Part shown: one piece after another, positions 21,101 to 36,100 of the stretch
Layout of the letters: the number at the start of each line of letters is the position of its first letter
Numbering within the stretch: the stretch's first letter is position 1
Assembly (NCBI RefSeq): GCF_964340395.1
Contig: NC_135562.1
Location: 6,775,134-6,839,133 of the forward strand
Origin: Glandiceps talaboti
Taxonomy: Eukaryota > Hemichordata > Enteropneusta > Spengelidae
Reading direction: 5' to 3'
DNA length: 64,000 nucleotides
Program-made: the position numbers and the translations under genes
The notes under the pieces: generated by a model
Told to the model about the DNA's origin: nothing
The model's database searches: none
What the model saw: only the letters and a program-made list of their open reading frames with translations

Positions 21101-24100
21101 CACTGTTATTATGCATCAGAAATTTATTGTTTCATTTATAAGACCTTTATTTATTTATTGTTCACGGCAAGTAAATTCACTAAAAAGCTTAATATCTGTT
21201 ATCTCTTTAATACTTTAAACCTAGATATTTGTTATTTTTGCCGATTTCAGCTAGTTATCATAGACTAATTTTTAATAATTGCCAGACTGGTACATGGTGC
21301 TTATGTACAAGAGTCACTACTTATGTTTCAGTTTTTGTTGTCCAGGAAAATAAAGAGTTTATTACTGATATCGAAAAGAAAGAAAATTTGTAACAGTTAG
21401 AACTATAATGTATCATTTAGGTAATGGCAGTCAGAAAAACAGCATAATGCTAGTCAGGTTTGACCTCATATTATGTTTTCTACTTACTTGATATGGTCAT
21501 ATTCCTTTTCTTTCTGCATCTTAGCTGAGTTGATTACAATTCTAACCACCATACCCAACACCACTAGATTAACCAGGATTATCAGGAGTGCCGGGGCAAC
21601 AAACGCCCAGATTTGACCACTTGCAATGTCCAACCAGCAACTAGAGGGCAAATGATATTGAGTCGTGGACACTGCAACATTTCATCTTCCTATATATCAA
21701 TTGGCTTTAAACATTGGTAGAAACAAAACTACACTAACTGGACTCTTGGCATATTCATACTGAAATGGACATATGGGGCATGAGGTCACTCAGTATTTAA
21801 TAGAGTAATTTATATACATAAAGCCATCATGTCTTGCATTCAATTTCAAATATCATTTCCAAATATTTTGTCACACATGAAGGCTTTAGTTGCGCACTGT
21901 TGTTATAAGAAAGCCATTTTCATGAAAAAAAAATATGTTCAGTTACACCTAGCAGGGATTCATAACAAGAGTTCACATGAATAATTGTACATAATTAGGC
22001 TCATAATTAATGAAAACTTATACTTACTGTTTAGTAGTTCCATAACCATTATGATTGGCTGCTGCTGAAATGGCAACAATGATGAGTGGTAGACCCCAAC
22101 CAATCAGAAGATAGTATTTCAATTTACTTGTTTCACTGCCAAACACCTGGACCACCTTACTGTACAGGTGTATACCTTCCACCAACATCCAGGTGAAAAC
22201 AGCCAGATAGCAGAAGTGTAACAGAATTGCCACGCACATGCAGGCAACCTGTAATGAATTGAATGTACATAAAAGACATTTTCAATGAACTATGACCTTC
22301 AGTGAAACTGCAATAAAGATACAATGGTTATAACTTCAATTGGAATTTGATGAGAGATGCCACCTCGATATAACACAGTCAAAGCAATTTGCTATATTAC
22401 TCTAGTTTTGTGCCATTTCAACAGAATCTCTGCAGGAGGTCATACTACCAGGTTTGGGGAAACTTAAAAATGAGCTTATTAAGCGGCACCACCTAGACAG
22501 GAAATATAATGTAGAGATACTCCTGCAACTATTTGTAGCATAGGTCAGGACAGGAACACCATATAGACAGGATTGTGTTCATTTAACCTTCAGTGATTGG
22601 CTTAGATCGTACAATGTGGTATGGACTATTGATTCATAGTGACCCCAATTTGCATATAGGGGCACTATTCACAATCTGTTTTCCCTAGGGAATTCACATA
22701 GCACAGAAGACTTTATCAGGGATTTGCCTAAAACTTACCCAGTTGTTTGTAGCATTTATTCCTGCCAGAAATACCACTTGTGCAAGAATTATGGCTATGA
22801 TGAGATTCTTGTGTATCGTTGTACGTTCTGATCTCAAAGTACTGAAATTGAACAAAAACACAAAAACTGTTGACGATATGACTTTCAGACAAATACTCAC
22901 AAGCACGCACAAATTAATTGATCAATTAATCAATGTTATAAATTTCATATTTTCAGTCACTCTGCTAAGCCATCTGCAGATTTCATACTACCTTCCTCTG
23001 GAGAAGTGATAAACTTCTACTAGACAATTAAGAAGTTGAAAAGAAAACAACTTTTAGCAGTAATATTTCAAAATTGAAATTGTAATAACTTACTCTAGCC
23101 ACTGGAAGAGGATTATGGTGAAAAGAAGTGTTGCTATGGAAATACCACATCCAATGTAAGTGATTATTTCTAAAGCTTTAGCATCAGTTGATGACATCTA
23201 TTGAATAATAAAAACTCGAGTTAGGAAAGTTTCTCAAAAACTAAACAAAATTTTAATAATTACATTAGATATATCTACTTGAAGAACTTTAACAGGGAAT
23301 TTTGTTTTCAGAAAAAGTGAAAGTGTGAAATGGTTCAAATTTTGAAAAAAAACATTTTAAATATTTTTATATTTTGTGTCCTTAAACATTCAAACAAACA
23401 TCAAACATGCAAGTTGGTAGCCATTTTTAATTCAAATACGAAAAAATATAAAGAAATACCGGATTTATAATAACTCTTTGCAGGTGTATGTAATACTATA
23501 GAGAATAATCTAAAGAAGGTGGGAATTTTTAGTCTCAAACCTAGTTTTGGGTGTTTTCTTGTTCCAACCATACAAAATGCATTATAAAAGATGAACTTTG
23601 ATGCAGTCTCGCAGAAAAAAGTTTGACACAGGGAAAAATACACAATTGTCCTCCTTCTAATTTGACTTTTTTTTTGTTAACAGTGAAAAGTTTTTGACAG
23701 ATATCAGTTTAAGCAAAATAACGGTAAACTTCACAGTCTCAATTTGTCATAATTCTGAATCCAAGTCTTTCAAAGAAACATCCTATCCATCTTCAAGCAC
23801 AGAAATCAACTTGTGGATACCAGGGGGTATTTGTTAGTGCACAAAAAAATACAAGTTGGGAAAACTGGATTAATAATAGTCAAGTCATATTTCAAATTAT
23901 TAATCATAAAATAAATGGAGAATAATTCTAACCTCAAATTCTGAGACCTGCATGAGGACAGCAAAGTTGGTGGTATGAGTTGATGTACATGATGTTTTAT
24001 CTTTATCAGATTCATCCTCTACCAGTAAAATACCTTCGTCATCCCACTCCCTGAACATTCACACACAAAAAAGTTATTGAAGATTAATCAGTCCATTTTT

Positions 24101-27100
24101 TCTGGTAATATGGGTGAAATCATTTTCTGGCTCTATGGCAATCAATGAAAGCTTTCCAAAATTGCTTCCAAAATGTTGTAATTATTTACTTATTTATTTT
24201 AAAATTGTAATTTACATTTAGCTAATGTTTACAATTCCTGAAGAAAAGCATTTGTCAAGACATTCATCATAATTTCTGTTTTGATTTTTGAATGTAAACA
24301 GTGAACCATCCCCCCTCCCCAATCGCCCACCCCATCCAACCAATGCCACCACCAAAAAATAAATAAATACAACAAATCTAATGTGTAATGACCAGAGATT
24401 TGCATTATGTTATTCTTCATCTCTATTGGCATGAATGTTTGCATTGAAGTTTAATTATTACTAGTATTCTAAATTGTCACATGTGGTCAGCTGCAACTAT
24501 GGAATTAATTTGTCATTCTGATGAGGATTGTCAATAAGGCAGGTCAAAAGCTTAATGCTAAAAAAAACTTTGTGATAACCTTTGTAAATCATTGTCAGCT
24601 GTGGGTTAAACAATGAACTGATCTTACTTTACAAGTTACTTACTTTGTTTCATAATTCCAAAATCTACACATTGCTTCTTTATACGTAGCCACTTCATGT
24701 GTATTTATCAACCTTTTACCGACTTCTTTTGTTACTTCAATATGTTCTGCCACAACATCCTGTCAAAAAGATTATAGAATGATTTAGTACACTCATCATG
24801 GCCAAAATATGACTTTACTATTATCATAATTATACTGTCAATCAAAATGTTTCCAGCAATTCCATGAAATCACAGCTGTCTCATATATGGTAGACACATC
24901 TGTTTGCAAGAGCTTTCTCGAACTTTTTACATTGATCTGGTATTGTTCCTGTGCAGCGCCATAGAACATTACATCATATTGGATTTTGGTGCTATTCTTT
25001 TGATTGAATGACTGTACAATGTAGTACATTCAGACGGTAGATATTTTGAAGCAGTTAAAGAGGCAGTGTAGCCATTATAATTATGTAATTTTAGCAAATT
25101 GCTTACAAAAAAATACTAATACATAAAATAAAATCTTGATTACATTTTATGACAACATTTATTGTATTCTAGTATTTCTTTTGTAATACAACTCATAACA
25201 GTCAAGTAAAGCATTTCCATTGTTTGCTACAATTATTAGCATCCATATCAAGTGTTAAAGTATACCATTTCCATTGCTTTGATCAGGACTCATCACTGGA
25301 ATCATGTGACAAATGAATAGATTGCCATATGTGAAAGTTAAAAATGACCTCCGTCATGGTTAAGATCAGGTTCAGACTTCCTGATATAGATTGCTTCCTT
25401 TACATTACATATATGGGATTCCATTAATTTGTCACATGATTCCAGTGATGAATCATGTGACCAACCCAGGAATCAGACTGGTGAACATGTTGTCCATAGA
25501 TGTGGATGTAAGCTTTAATTTTCGTTTTTTGTTAAATAAGAATGTGCCATATTCCGGTTACTGAAGTTCCAGGCATTTCTCATAATCACCACAAGAGGGC
25601 GCACCAGATTTGGCAAAGTGACCACTAACATTTGTGTCATGGCCACTGGTTGCATGAAGCAGTGAATGAAATGTGTGTGAAAGAACTCTGAATGTTCATA
25701 ACAGAGTATTACATTAGTGGTTATAAGGTATGTGTTGATTACTGGTAGTCGCTAATAAAAATAGTATTGTGGGAACAACATAGAGAATGTGTGGTAACTT
25801 AATAGTGTCTGTTGTCTTTATGCTACAATACTCTACTAATCTGGCCCTCACTTCCTGTCAACAAATGGTTTGTCAACAGCACTCCTAGTGGCCAAACCAT
25901 GAAATCTTTTATCCAAAGTTCATATGTCTACACAGTAACCGACACAGATGGGTAAGCTTGCATCAATAACACATACCTCCTTATGGGCAAGACTGTGCTC
26001 TAATGGTAGATCTGTCACTATTTCTCTGTCAGCAGTTGTTACACATGACATAACACCTGTATTTAATTTTGTAGTTACTGTTGGCTCAGTGTCTGTGATA
26101 CTGCAAAAAAAAAAAGCACATCATCATCAGTTTTCAAATATGCAATTGTTCATATTATTCTTTCCAAAAGTGATTTAGAAGTATTATCTCTTTGACAAGC
26201 ATAAACCAAAAACAGCACCACAGCAATCTGTACTTGCGAGCATTTACAATTCACTGCAGTATCTATTAAGCACATACGATAAATCCTTCACAAAGCAAAA
26301 TGTGTCCTACCAGGTCCCCAATTATATAGCCAGGTTGACTGGTTCACAAATTTGGTTACAATCTTGCCTAAGAACATGAAGAATTTATACTTACAGAGAT
26401 TGGAATGGATTGTATACTACAAAAGGAGTTGAAGATGTATAGAGGTCCATTCATTTTACTGTCATGGAAGGGGTACGTAATGCATGCAATTGTAAACTGT
26501 TTACAGCACAGTGTGAGAAAGCGCTACAGTAACACTACCACCAATGAAGTTGTGGCACAACTGTACAATTTATGAGATATAATTTAAAAAAAATTACTTA
26601 TCCACATGCCCTGTTGTTACCCATGCAATATGCATCGTCATATTACTATGTGTGGTATCTTAGTTGCTTTGGACTATTTCTCATCAAGTCTATAACTTAC
26701 AATTACATTATCAAGTAAAACAATAATAATAATAATCAAGCATTATTTACCTTTTCCTTCTTCTGGTTAAAGAAATCTCAGGTTTCACTTCACTGAAGTA
26801 AATTGCTGAAAAGGTAACTTTCTGATCTGAAATAATTGATTGAAGAGTTTTGGCATTAGGATTTTGCAGCAACACAGCTAAAGTATTTAAGGTAATCTTT
26901 GATGGAAATCAGAACTCAGCACTTACCAATACTTCACATACCTATGAAATGAACTTTCTGTGACCTGACGTAATACTGCAATCTTTAAAAGTTTGAAAGT
27001 AAAGGTATAGAGCTCTTTTGGATTGTTAGGTGCTTTACAGAGCTTTCTATGGATTTTAGTTAATATTTGACTTGTAATCCAACCCATGATGAGGGAAATT

Positions 27101-30100
27101 TTAGATTAAAAGATGACCCATATTTAGAGATTTTTCATGAAAATGTCATCTTTTTGGTTGGCACATATCCGTACACCTTGTATGGGAGTAACCCCCCCCC
27201 CCCCACCACCCCCCACCCCACACCTGTGATTTGACACCACATCATCTGATCAAAACATATGCTGAGAAACAATCATAATTTTAAAGAGGCCATATGGATG
27301 AGCATTGTGAATTTATTTTGGATTTTTATAATTTAGAAAACAATTTTTATCATGGCTTCCATCTTGTAAAATCATTGTGAAACAACATATTCAAATAATA
27401 CAAGTCCTTTTATTGTAACACAATAAATTGAAAAAGTATACTAAATGTGTAAAATGTTTGTTATTGTTCATACAACACTATTTTTAGCTTTTGCAATGTA
27501 TTGAGTTACAAACACAGACTATGTCAATGTTGTTTCACATTGGTTTTTCAAGTAGGAAGCCATGGTAAAATTGCTTTATGAATTAAAAATCCAAAATAAA
27601 TACCCCAATCCTCATCCATGTGGCCATTTTAATTGAGTTGTTACCTAGATATGCCATAAGGTGTGATTGTGATATCTCAATTGTATTAACTCTTCCATCT
27701 GTGTAGCCAGTTTCTTCTTCATTATCGTCCTCAGATTCAAAGAAATTTTGAAATGATGCTGATAGTTCTGTGATTTCTGTGACGACAGTTGATATAACTC
27801 TTGCATCTATGCAACAAAAAAGACAAACAAGTTAGACAGAGAATGCTATTTCCCGGTCTCATGTAACTAGATTGACATATTAGAAAAGGTATTTCATTAA
27901 ATTGTTTACCTTTGAAACCAAGTGAAATTACTATAAAGTTGTTTACAAATACATAGAATTAAAACAATTCAAGAACTGAGATGTAGAATATGAACAATGA
28001 ATGGGATGAAACATAGTGTCTGTAATGTACATTACATAAGTTACTAATGGATGGTATCTATCTTTCCCATGGTGTCTGTAGTATTCCTCTGGCAGCAATG
28101 CACAGAGTGTGTAACTTTCCCAGAATACCAATACAAGTCTGTAACTTTCCCCAATTACCAATGCAAGTCTGTAACTTTCCCCAAATACCAATGCAAGTCT
28201 GTAACTTTCCCCAAATACCAATTCAAGTCTGCTACTTTCCCCAAATACCAAAGCAAGTCTGTAACTTTCCCAAATACCAATGCAAGTCTGTTACTTTCCC
28301 CAAATACCAATGCAAGTCTGTAACTTTCCCCAAATACCAATGCAAGTCTGTAACTTTCCCCAAATACCAATGCAAGTCTGTAACTTTCCCCAAATACCAA
28401 TGCCATTGGCAATGCAAGTCTGTAACTTTCCCCAAATACAAATGCAAGTCTGTAACTTTCCCCAAATACCAATGCAAGTCTGTAACTTTCCCCAAATACA
28501 AATGCAAGTCTGTAACTTTCCCCAAATACCAATGCAAGTCTGTGGCCTTCTCCAGATACAAATGCATGGTGTGTGCCATTGTCACCAGAGACCAATGCAA
28601 GTCTGTACCTGATCCCTCATACAATATATGGTGTCTCTGACATAATTCTAATATGAAGTCTGTACCTTTCCTTAGATTCAAATGCATGGTGTCTGTAACT
28701 TACTTGCTTTTTGCAGATTGATATTGTATTCAGTTCCATTCTTTAGTGTTATAGCAGTTTTTCTGTATGTTGTCTCAACGTTTTCTATTATAATCATGCT
28801 TCGTCTTTGAGTCTACAAAAAATAAATGTGAAAATATGAATAATGATGAAACATAACTTTTATTATCCCTCTGGTTTGTGCTATGTACATTTTTTTGTAT
28901 TGCAAAATGTAAACAAATTTCATTATGCTGCTGACAGTTAGGTTATTGCTCAAAGGGGTCACTCCAGGAAATAAAGGTACATTTATGTATCTCATAAACA
29001 TTTCATTCTAAGTCAATTCATGATGGCCATCACATGTTGCGTGATTACCTAAACACAAAATTGAAAATCTCTTTAATCTTCATTGTTCTCATTGTGGGCC
29101 ATTGTAGTTTTACCTTGTGGGGCTTAACTTAACCTGCATTGGATGAACAATGAACATCCATGACTCCTAAGTACTTATCGCCTTCAGATAAATAGTTGTG
29201 AATCCAATGTTCATTATGTCTGCTATTACCATGAGGCAATGGTGCATTAGTGCTAAAACAAGGGAGGTGAAAAGGATTCAATTTTGTGTTTCTTGATAAT
29301 CATCTGAAATTTATGTGATGTTGAAATCATGAAATGAGTTTCCAGAACCAAATTTTTTTTCAAAAAATGTATTTCCTGGAGTGGCATTCCCCATTAAATA
29401 AAATAAATTAGTATGCATGAAATGTCTTAACGGTGAAGAAAACAATAGCTATCAAATACACTGACTGTGGTTAAACAAGGATGAGCTAGTTTGAAATATC
29501 AATTGTCAGTCAAAAAACGGCCATTACATATTTCTCTTTTTCCCACAACAGAAATTGAAATGTTAAAAACTATTCAAAGAAAAGTAAAATATCAGGTGAA
29601 TAGAGATCAGATATTAAATAATTTACATAGAAACACTCACCTGGAAACTTTGGTGTAGGCCAATTAAACCTTTTCCAATGTTCAACATATTCTACAAGAC
29701 ACAAGAATTGACAGAGTGTGATCTTTCTATTTCATTGCTAATTGGTAGAAATCATGCAGATCATAACATTCAAAGGGCATTTACTATTATGAAATGATTA
29801 CCTTTAAGTTTGGTTCTACATCATCTTCCGAATTCCCAGCGATATGATCCAATGCGGTAACTTTTTCCACAAAGTCTTCTCCAATAGTTAATTCATCATC
29901 TGTGAGAGATCTGTTTTCATCACCATCCACCACTTGGCTGACTTGATCTATCACTGCATCACATGTGGTCTGTTTTACGACCTATGATTAAAATCAATAA
30001 CATTCTAAATGTAATTAGGCAAATAAAAAGAATTATGTGGTTCCGATTACACTAAATTTTAGAATAGGTGGGTAGGTAGATTTTTTATTTTATTTTATTA

Positions 30101-33100
30101 TATTTTTTTCATGTGTCTAGTTCAGGTAGTTATGTTTTCTGTTGTTTTCCATATGGTCTCTGTGTTATTGGTTTCTTCCCATCAGATGTACAGCCATTAA
30201 AGATTGGTATAACAGTGTTACATTGTCTTTTTAAGTTGATGTCAGTTGCAGCATCCACTATTTCTAGCAAGACTTCACAATTAAACACTCCTGGAAAGTG
30301 TATTAACCCCAGAGTAATTCTTCCTGCCCAGAAGGGTTATAAAACTGCCACTTACCAATTTATCCACAGCATACCACTCTTCAGAAAGATCCCTATAGTC
30401 TGTCACATCTTATACACAAAAAAAAAAGAAAAAAGGAAAACAAGAATCACTACATATTTATTTATGAATTATACTATAAAAAGGGATGCTAAAAACTATT
30501 TAAAATGTTGTGCCACTCTAGTGTGACCAACTGACATGAAACGTGCAATAAAATTTTAAAAAGTGTATCTCACTTTGTGCCCAATAAATTTTGACGTAAA
30601 ATATATCACTAAAAAGAGAATAATATGTGTGGAGAAAGTGTATAGAATATAAAAGTCAATTCAAAATATATGCAGTATTGTACTAACTGTAGATCCACAA
30701 ATAACAATGAAACTTTCATATGATTCACTATAATTATATTTTCATCTTTGAATAAAAAATAACATTAAATATTGCTGTGGGAAATCTATTGCCCAAGAAA
30801 AGTCACAAATGTAATCAATATAAACATAACAAACAAAAAACATAATTTGGGGGATTTTTACCAGAATATTGTGAAACATTTGAAATTTGAAATAATTAAT
30901 ACAGAAAAGTCTGAAAAGAATGGATGATATAATATTAGGGATATTTCCTGAAATGTTTGCCTATTTAACGATTTTTTTTTATACCAAAGACATCTATTTG
31001 ACTACTCTTTTTAATTCAACTTAATAAGAAATTATTAGTACAAACATGATCAAAATGAATTCTCAATCAATGAATTTATTCAGTTGGTAAGTTCTTCAGA
31101 TTTTTTTTTCAGGGGGGGGGGGGTTGTGTCAGAAGATCAATCAGCTTCACCAGACTATTGACTACAGTGAGACTGTAAAAAACATGGAAAAGTAGTATAA
31201 AATAATTACCTAATTTGCCAAAATTTATAAAAAATACTACTGGACATACCTTCTGGGATCTTGAAGGCAATTTCACTGAGACCCTTCTGATTAAGTACAC
31301 CACAAGTATATGTACCAATGTCTCCAGTTACCAACCCATTTAGTTTGAGAGTAAGAGTCACAATATTACTATTTTCTGATGGACTAGATTGAACAACTTC
31401 AACATGCGGTAAACTTGTGCTGATGTTGACCCCATCTCTATACCACCATAACTCAGCATGTGGATAGCAAGCTGTTTCACATATTAACTCGACATCATAG
31501 CCAGAATTGAAGATGTAGGTACCATTTTGACGGACCTTCAGATACGGTAAAGTAGCTGTAAGAAACAAGAATGACAGAAAAGTCAACATGAGGCAACACG
31601 ATCTGTTGGTAATATTTCATATAAAAATTTGACAATTGACTAATATTAGACAAGACATTCATAGGCAGAATATAAGTTTATTTGTCATACTCATAACTTT
31701 AACCTTTCAATATGATTCAAATATGACCACGGAGATGGTTGATTTGCAGTATTTTGGCATTTCAAAGATACTGTACTTTATATTTATACATTTGTTTACA
31801 TGTCGAGTTCTACTTTCATTTGGCATTTTGCATTTGTACATTTGTTTACATGTTGAGACCACCTTTCATTTGGCATTACACGATTGTACATTTGTTTACA
31901 TGTTGAGTTCACCTTTCACGTTTGCACATTTGTCGAGATCACTTTTCATTTGATATCTGGTGTCCTTTTGCTTACACTTGTGTAATAAGCATGTCTTTTT
32001 ACTTCTTAGATATTTTACAAACTAAGACAAGATATACAAATAAAAGCTCTGGCAACAAGTATAATTATTTATCTTTCATATAATACATTTATGGTAAAAT
32101 TAATACCTGGGGGAAGTGTGATTTCCTCATACCCAACAAAGTAGTTGTTATCTCCTTCACATTTGTATGTTGCAAGATCAGATAGTTGAAAATCAGCAAC
32201 AATCACCAATTTATGGACATTCGGAACAGTTTTATCCCAGGTAAAGCGTGAATCAGCTGTTAGTGTATGTATATTGCCAACTGGGGGATCCCATATCAAC
32301 TCCACATCATCCTTGTACCATTTCACTACTGGCGATGGGTTACTTGTAATTGTACAAGTAACTTCAAATTCGCTTGAAGACCATAGAGGAAAGGGTGCTG
32401 GTGGCCCTGCTATTACCGTAACTAGAGAAGAGAATTGTTGAAAATGTCCTCAATATCTGTTGATTAATTAAAGCTTTACCCTCTTTTTCATCCGTAAATA
32501 ACACATGACTATCAAGGAATCAATGTTATTCGTTCAACCAGTTGTACAGTATTGAAAGGTCAAATCATAAATGAGCTGAAATTTGTTGAGTTTGTTGAGG
32601 TTCAATGTATTGAACTATTGATTACATTAACATGTAAATTACAAACTTGAATCTGATAAAATATCAATATTCACTGTGGTCTCACAATTGACGTCTAACC
32701 TTTCAAGTTAACACCACTTCAGGAAATAAAAGATATTTTTATTAACTTTGGATTCTGGATAGTATTTCATGATTTCACACAACATAAAGTTAGATGCTCA
32801 ATTGTCAAATACAAGAAACTTAACCCACTATTGTTCTTGTAAGTGGTCAAGTGTTACCTCATGGCTCTTAGCAGATGTATGTATTAGAGGAGCAATTCAT
32901 ATTCATGACTCCTAAGTGCTTATTTCCTTCAGATACTCATGAATATGCATCGTTCATCTCATAAATATTCATGACTCCTAAGTGCTCATTTCCTTCAGAT
33001 AGTCATGAATATGCATTGTTCATCTAATAAATATTCATGACTCCTAAGTGCTTATTTCCTTCAGATAGTCATGAATATGCATTGTTCATTTAATAAGTAT

Positions 33101-36100
33101 TCATGACTCCTAAGTGCTTATTTCCTTCAGATACTCATGAATATGCATCGTTCATCTCATAAATATTCATGACTCCTAAGTGCTCATTTCCTTCAGATAG
33201 TCATGAATATGCATTGTTCATCTAATAAATATTCATGACTCCTAAGTGCTTATTTCCTTCAGATAGTCATGAATATGCATTGTTCATCTAATAAATATTC
33301 ATGACTCCTAAGTGCTTATTTCCTTCAGATAGTCATGAATATGCATTGTTCATCTAATTAATATTCATGGCTCCTAAGTGCTTATTACCATCAGATAGTT
33401 ATGGATATGCATTTTTCATCTAATAAATATTTTTGCTAAGACCAATGGGACACTGCACAAAAATAAAAGAACAACAGAGGTGAAACAAAGCCTGAAGTAT
33501 GCACTCGAAGATTTCAGGTAGCAATTTTGTTTGGAAGAAATGTTTCATGTATAATACATTCAATTTGGAATTTAATACCAATATTAACACAGATTAATTT
33601 TCATTTGCAGCAACAGGACGTGAATGAAATTATTAAAACATGAATAAATTATAGAACAAATTTTACTTTACCTTCTCCATATTTGCAAATATATCTGTGT
33701 AACTCTGTAGTGGCTAGTTGTAAGAAATTCAGCTGACTGTTACCATACTTTCCATATACAGCATTGTAGGCACCAGGAAAATCTACCCAGTATTTCTCAT
33801 TTGGATCTAAATCAGGTGTTGCTATGAAAGCTCTGATGAAGGCTTGCTCTTCACTATCACTAGCACTGACAAGGTAACCATCGTTGTCAAGGCAATATTG
33901 TATGGCATTGGCCAGTGTTAAGGTGGCACTGCTGAACTCATAGAAGTAACTATTGAAGAATTTTACTTCAGAAGCTGTGACACCGTTTAATGTTGGAAGA
34001 GTTCCTAGAAATTAATATCATAAATTCAGAAAAAAAAGTTAAAGATCATAAACATTTGAAGATATTGTTCAGTGTTTTAAATACAAAGTGTCTGTGATAT
34101 GCCAGAAATGGCTTAAATTTGATAATTGAAGGAGAAGTCCAAGGTCAAAGGCCATGGCCTTATAAAAAGCTTGTACTTGATAATATAGGGGTAGACACTT
34201 GAATGGAGTCTTGCAGTAGCAATTATCTATAACTACAATATGGCCGCCATTCAGTAAAAAATTTGCATATATCACAAAACAGAGTGATGTGTATGAGTCC
34301 CATAAAGAGATGTCACCTTTGTGCCAGTGTTGACTGAAAAAGGATGTCTGAGAAATGACGTAGTATGAATGGATGGATGGACAGATATAAAAGGACTAAA
34401 TTTCCTGCCATTAAGTATATCAGTTGAAATTTGATACTTACCTGGATCAGTTCTGGTTATATCACTTACAGCATCAACAGAAAGACTTGTCAAATATTCT
34501 TCATTTGTAGCCTTACATCTGTAGTTCCCTTTATCCTCCTCTTGATAGAAGTTAATGGTAAGTGTTGACGTAACAAACATGAAGTCCACGGGTAGAGTTT
34601 CCGTGATTTGAATACGGGCGTTGTTTTCCATGACATTATTGGTCGGTAAGTGTATCCATGTGATCGTAGGAGCACGGTAACCCTGTGCATCACACATTAA
34701 TTGAACTGTCTCTCCGTACCCTGCGGTAACTGGTTCTGTAACACTTGTTACTTGTACAGCTGTATCTGTTAATGATAACAATTTGGTTTATTTTAGATTT
34801 ATACAATTAGATATTATTCCCCAATATTTTTCCTTCGTTCAGCCAAAGAAAACATGAGTGACCTAAGGGGTTGTTACTATGAATTGCTAGAATATGGACA
34901 ATGGTAGGTTTTAGAAGAATATTGAGGTGTATCAGTGTTTTACTTAAGGATTGTAATAGGTAAAAGCTATGTCACGTCTTCTCCTGTCATTTTACCAGGA
35001 TTCACCACCAATATTACAGTATAAAGTACAGGAAATGAAACGACCACTTTTACCAGATTTCCTCATTTTTGTTATCTAGGTTTCCAGCCCTTAGCAAAAA
35101 CACAGTGTGCATATTAACACTAAAGACTTACCGACATCAGTACATCCTAAAAGTTCAACCCTCATAGCAATATGGTGAGTCCAGTTAGTGGGATAAAATC
35201 TGACAAATCTCAATGGCTGATTAATATCAACAGTGATTTCATTCTCTTCAGCTGTATGTGATGTAATATATGTAGCATAATCAATGTCATCAGCTAGCTG
35301 GATTGCATCAAGTTCCTGTCATTTTCAAAGATAATAAAATAATATTTTATTTAATATTTATTACTTAGTACACATAATTAATCCTAGGAGATTCTTAAAG
35401 GTTCAAAAAAGGGAGAAGATACCATACTGGACTATGTTAGTGCCCTGGGTGCTTCCATTGAAACCATTTCTCAAAGTATTGGGGTTGGGGGTTGGGGCAC
35501 TTGCTCGGACACCCCTCCCTTTCAATGGTTGAAACCTGTGACATAATTTGGATATTTGCATGAGTACCTGCGATGTATTTTGTGGCTATACTTTCATGAG
35601 CAAAGCCTCTATTGAAAAACAACTAAATTTATCAACTTCTTGCAGAAAATATTAAAGGCATTCTCAACCAATTAAAAATTCTGCTAATTTTGTTTCAGAT
35701 CAAGCAATTTTCAGGAACCTGAGGAATTGTTTTAGTCATTCTGTTGGCTGTTTTATGTACTGCCATGTGGTGTTACAATCCTTATTTTACCTCATGTGGG
35801 GTGAATTCTAGTAAACTTTCTTTCGAAAATAAGTGTTACATGGATAACTGAAAAATGGTATATTCAGTGATTGCTTAATTAAAAAACTTACCTATGCAAT
35901 ATCATCTGGAAAGTAGTCAAACTTATAGCTATCTGCTATATTCAGTTATTGCTAAAAACAACAACTTATCTTAAGTTAGCAATATTAGGGTTGATGTCAT
36001 CCGGTACGTAGTCAAACTCATAGCTATCTGGAATATTCAGTTATTGCTAAAAAAACAACAACTTACCTTAGCAATATTAGGGTTGATGTCATCTGGTACG

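Noticed and set aside
28047-28640. Open frames of up to 197 codons on both strands, CRISPR-like regularity at 30 bp
   Set aside because: The units are contiguous direct repeats without spacers, lie inside an intron, and stay open only because the period is divisible by three.
30113-30526. 137-codon + strand ORF resembling one at 15050-15256 (minus)
   Set aside because: The shared part is the family C MITE. The rest runs through an intron and antisense to a receptor exon.
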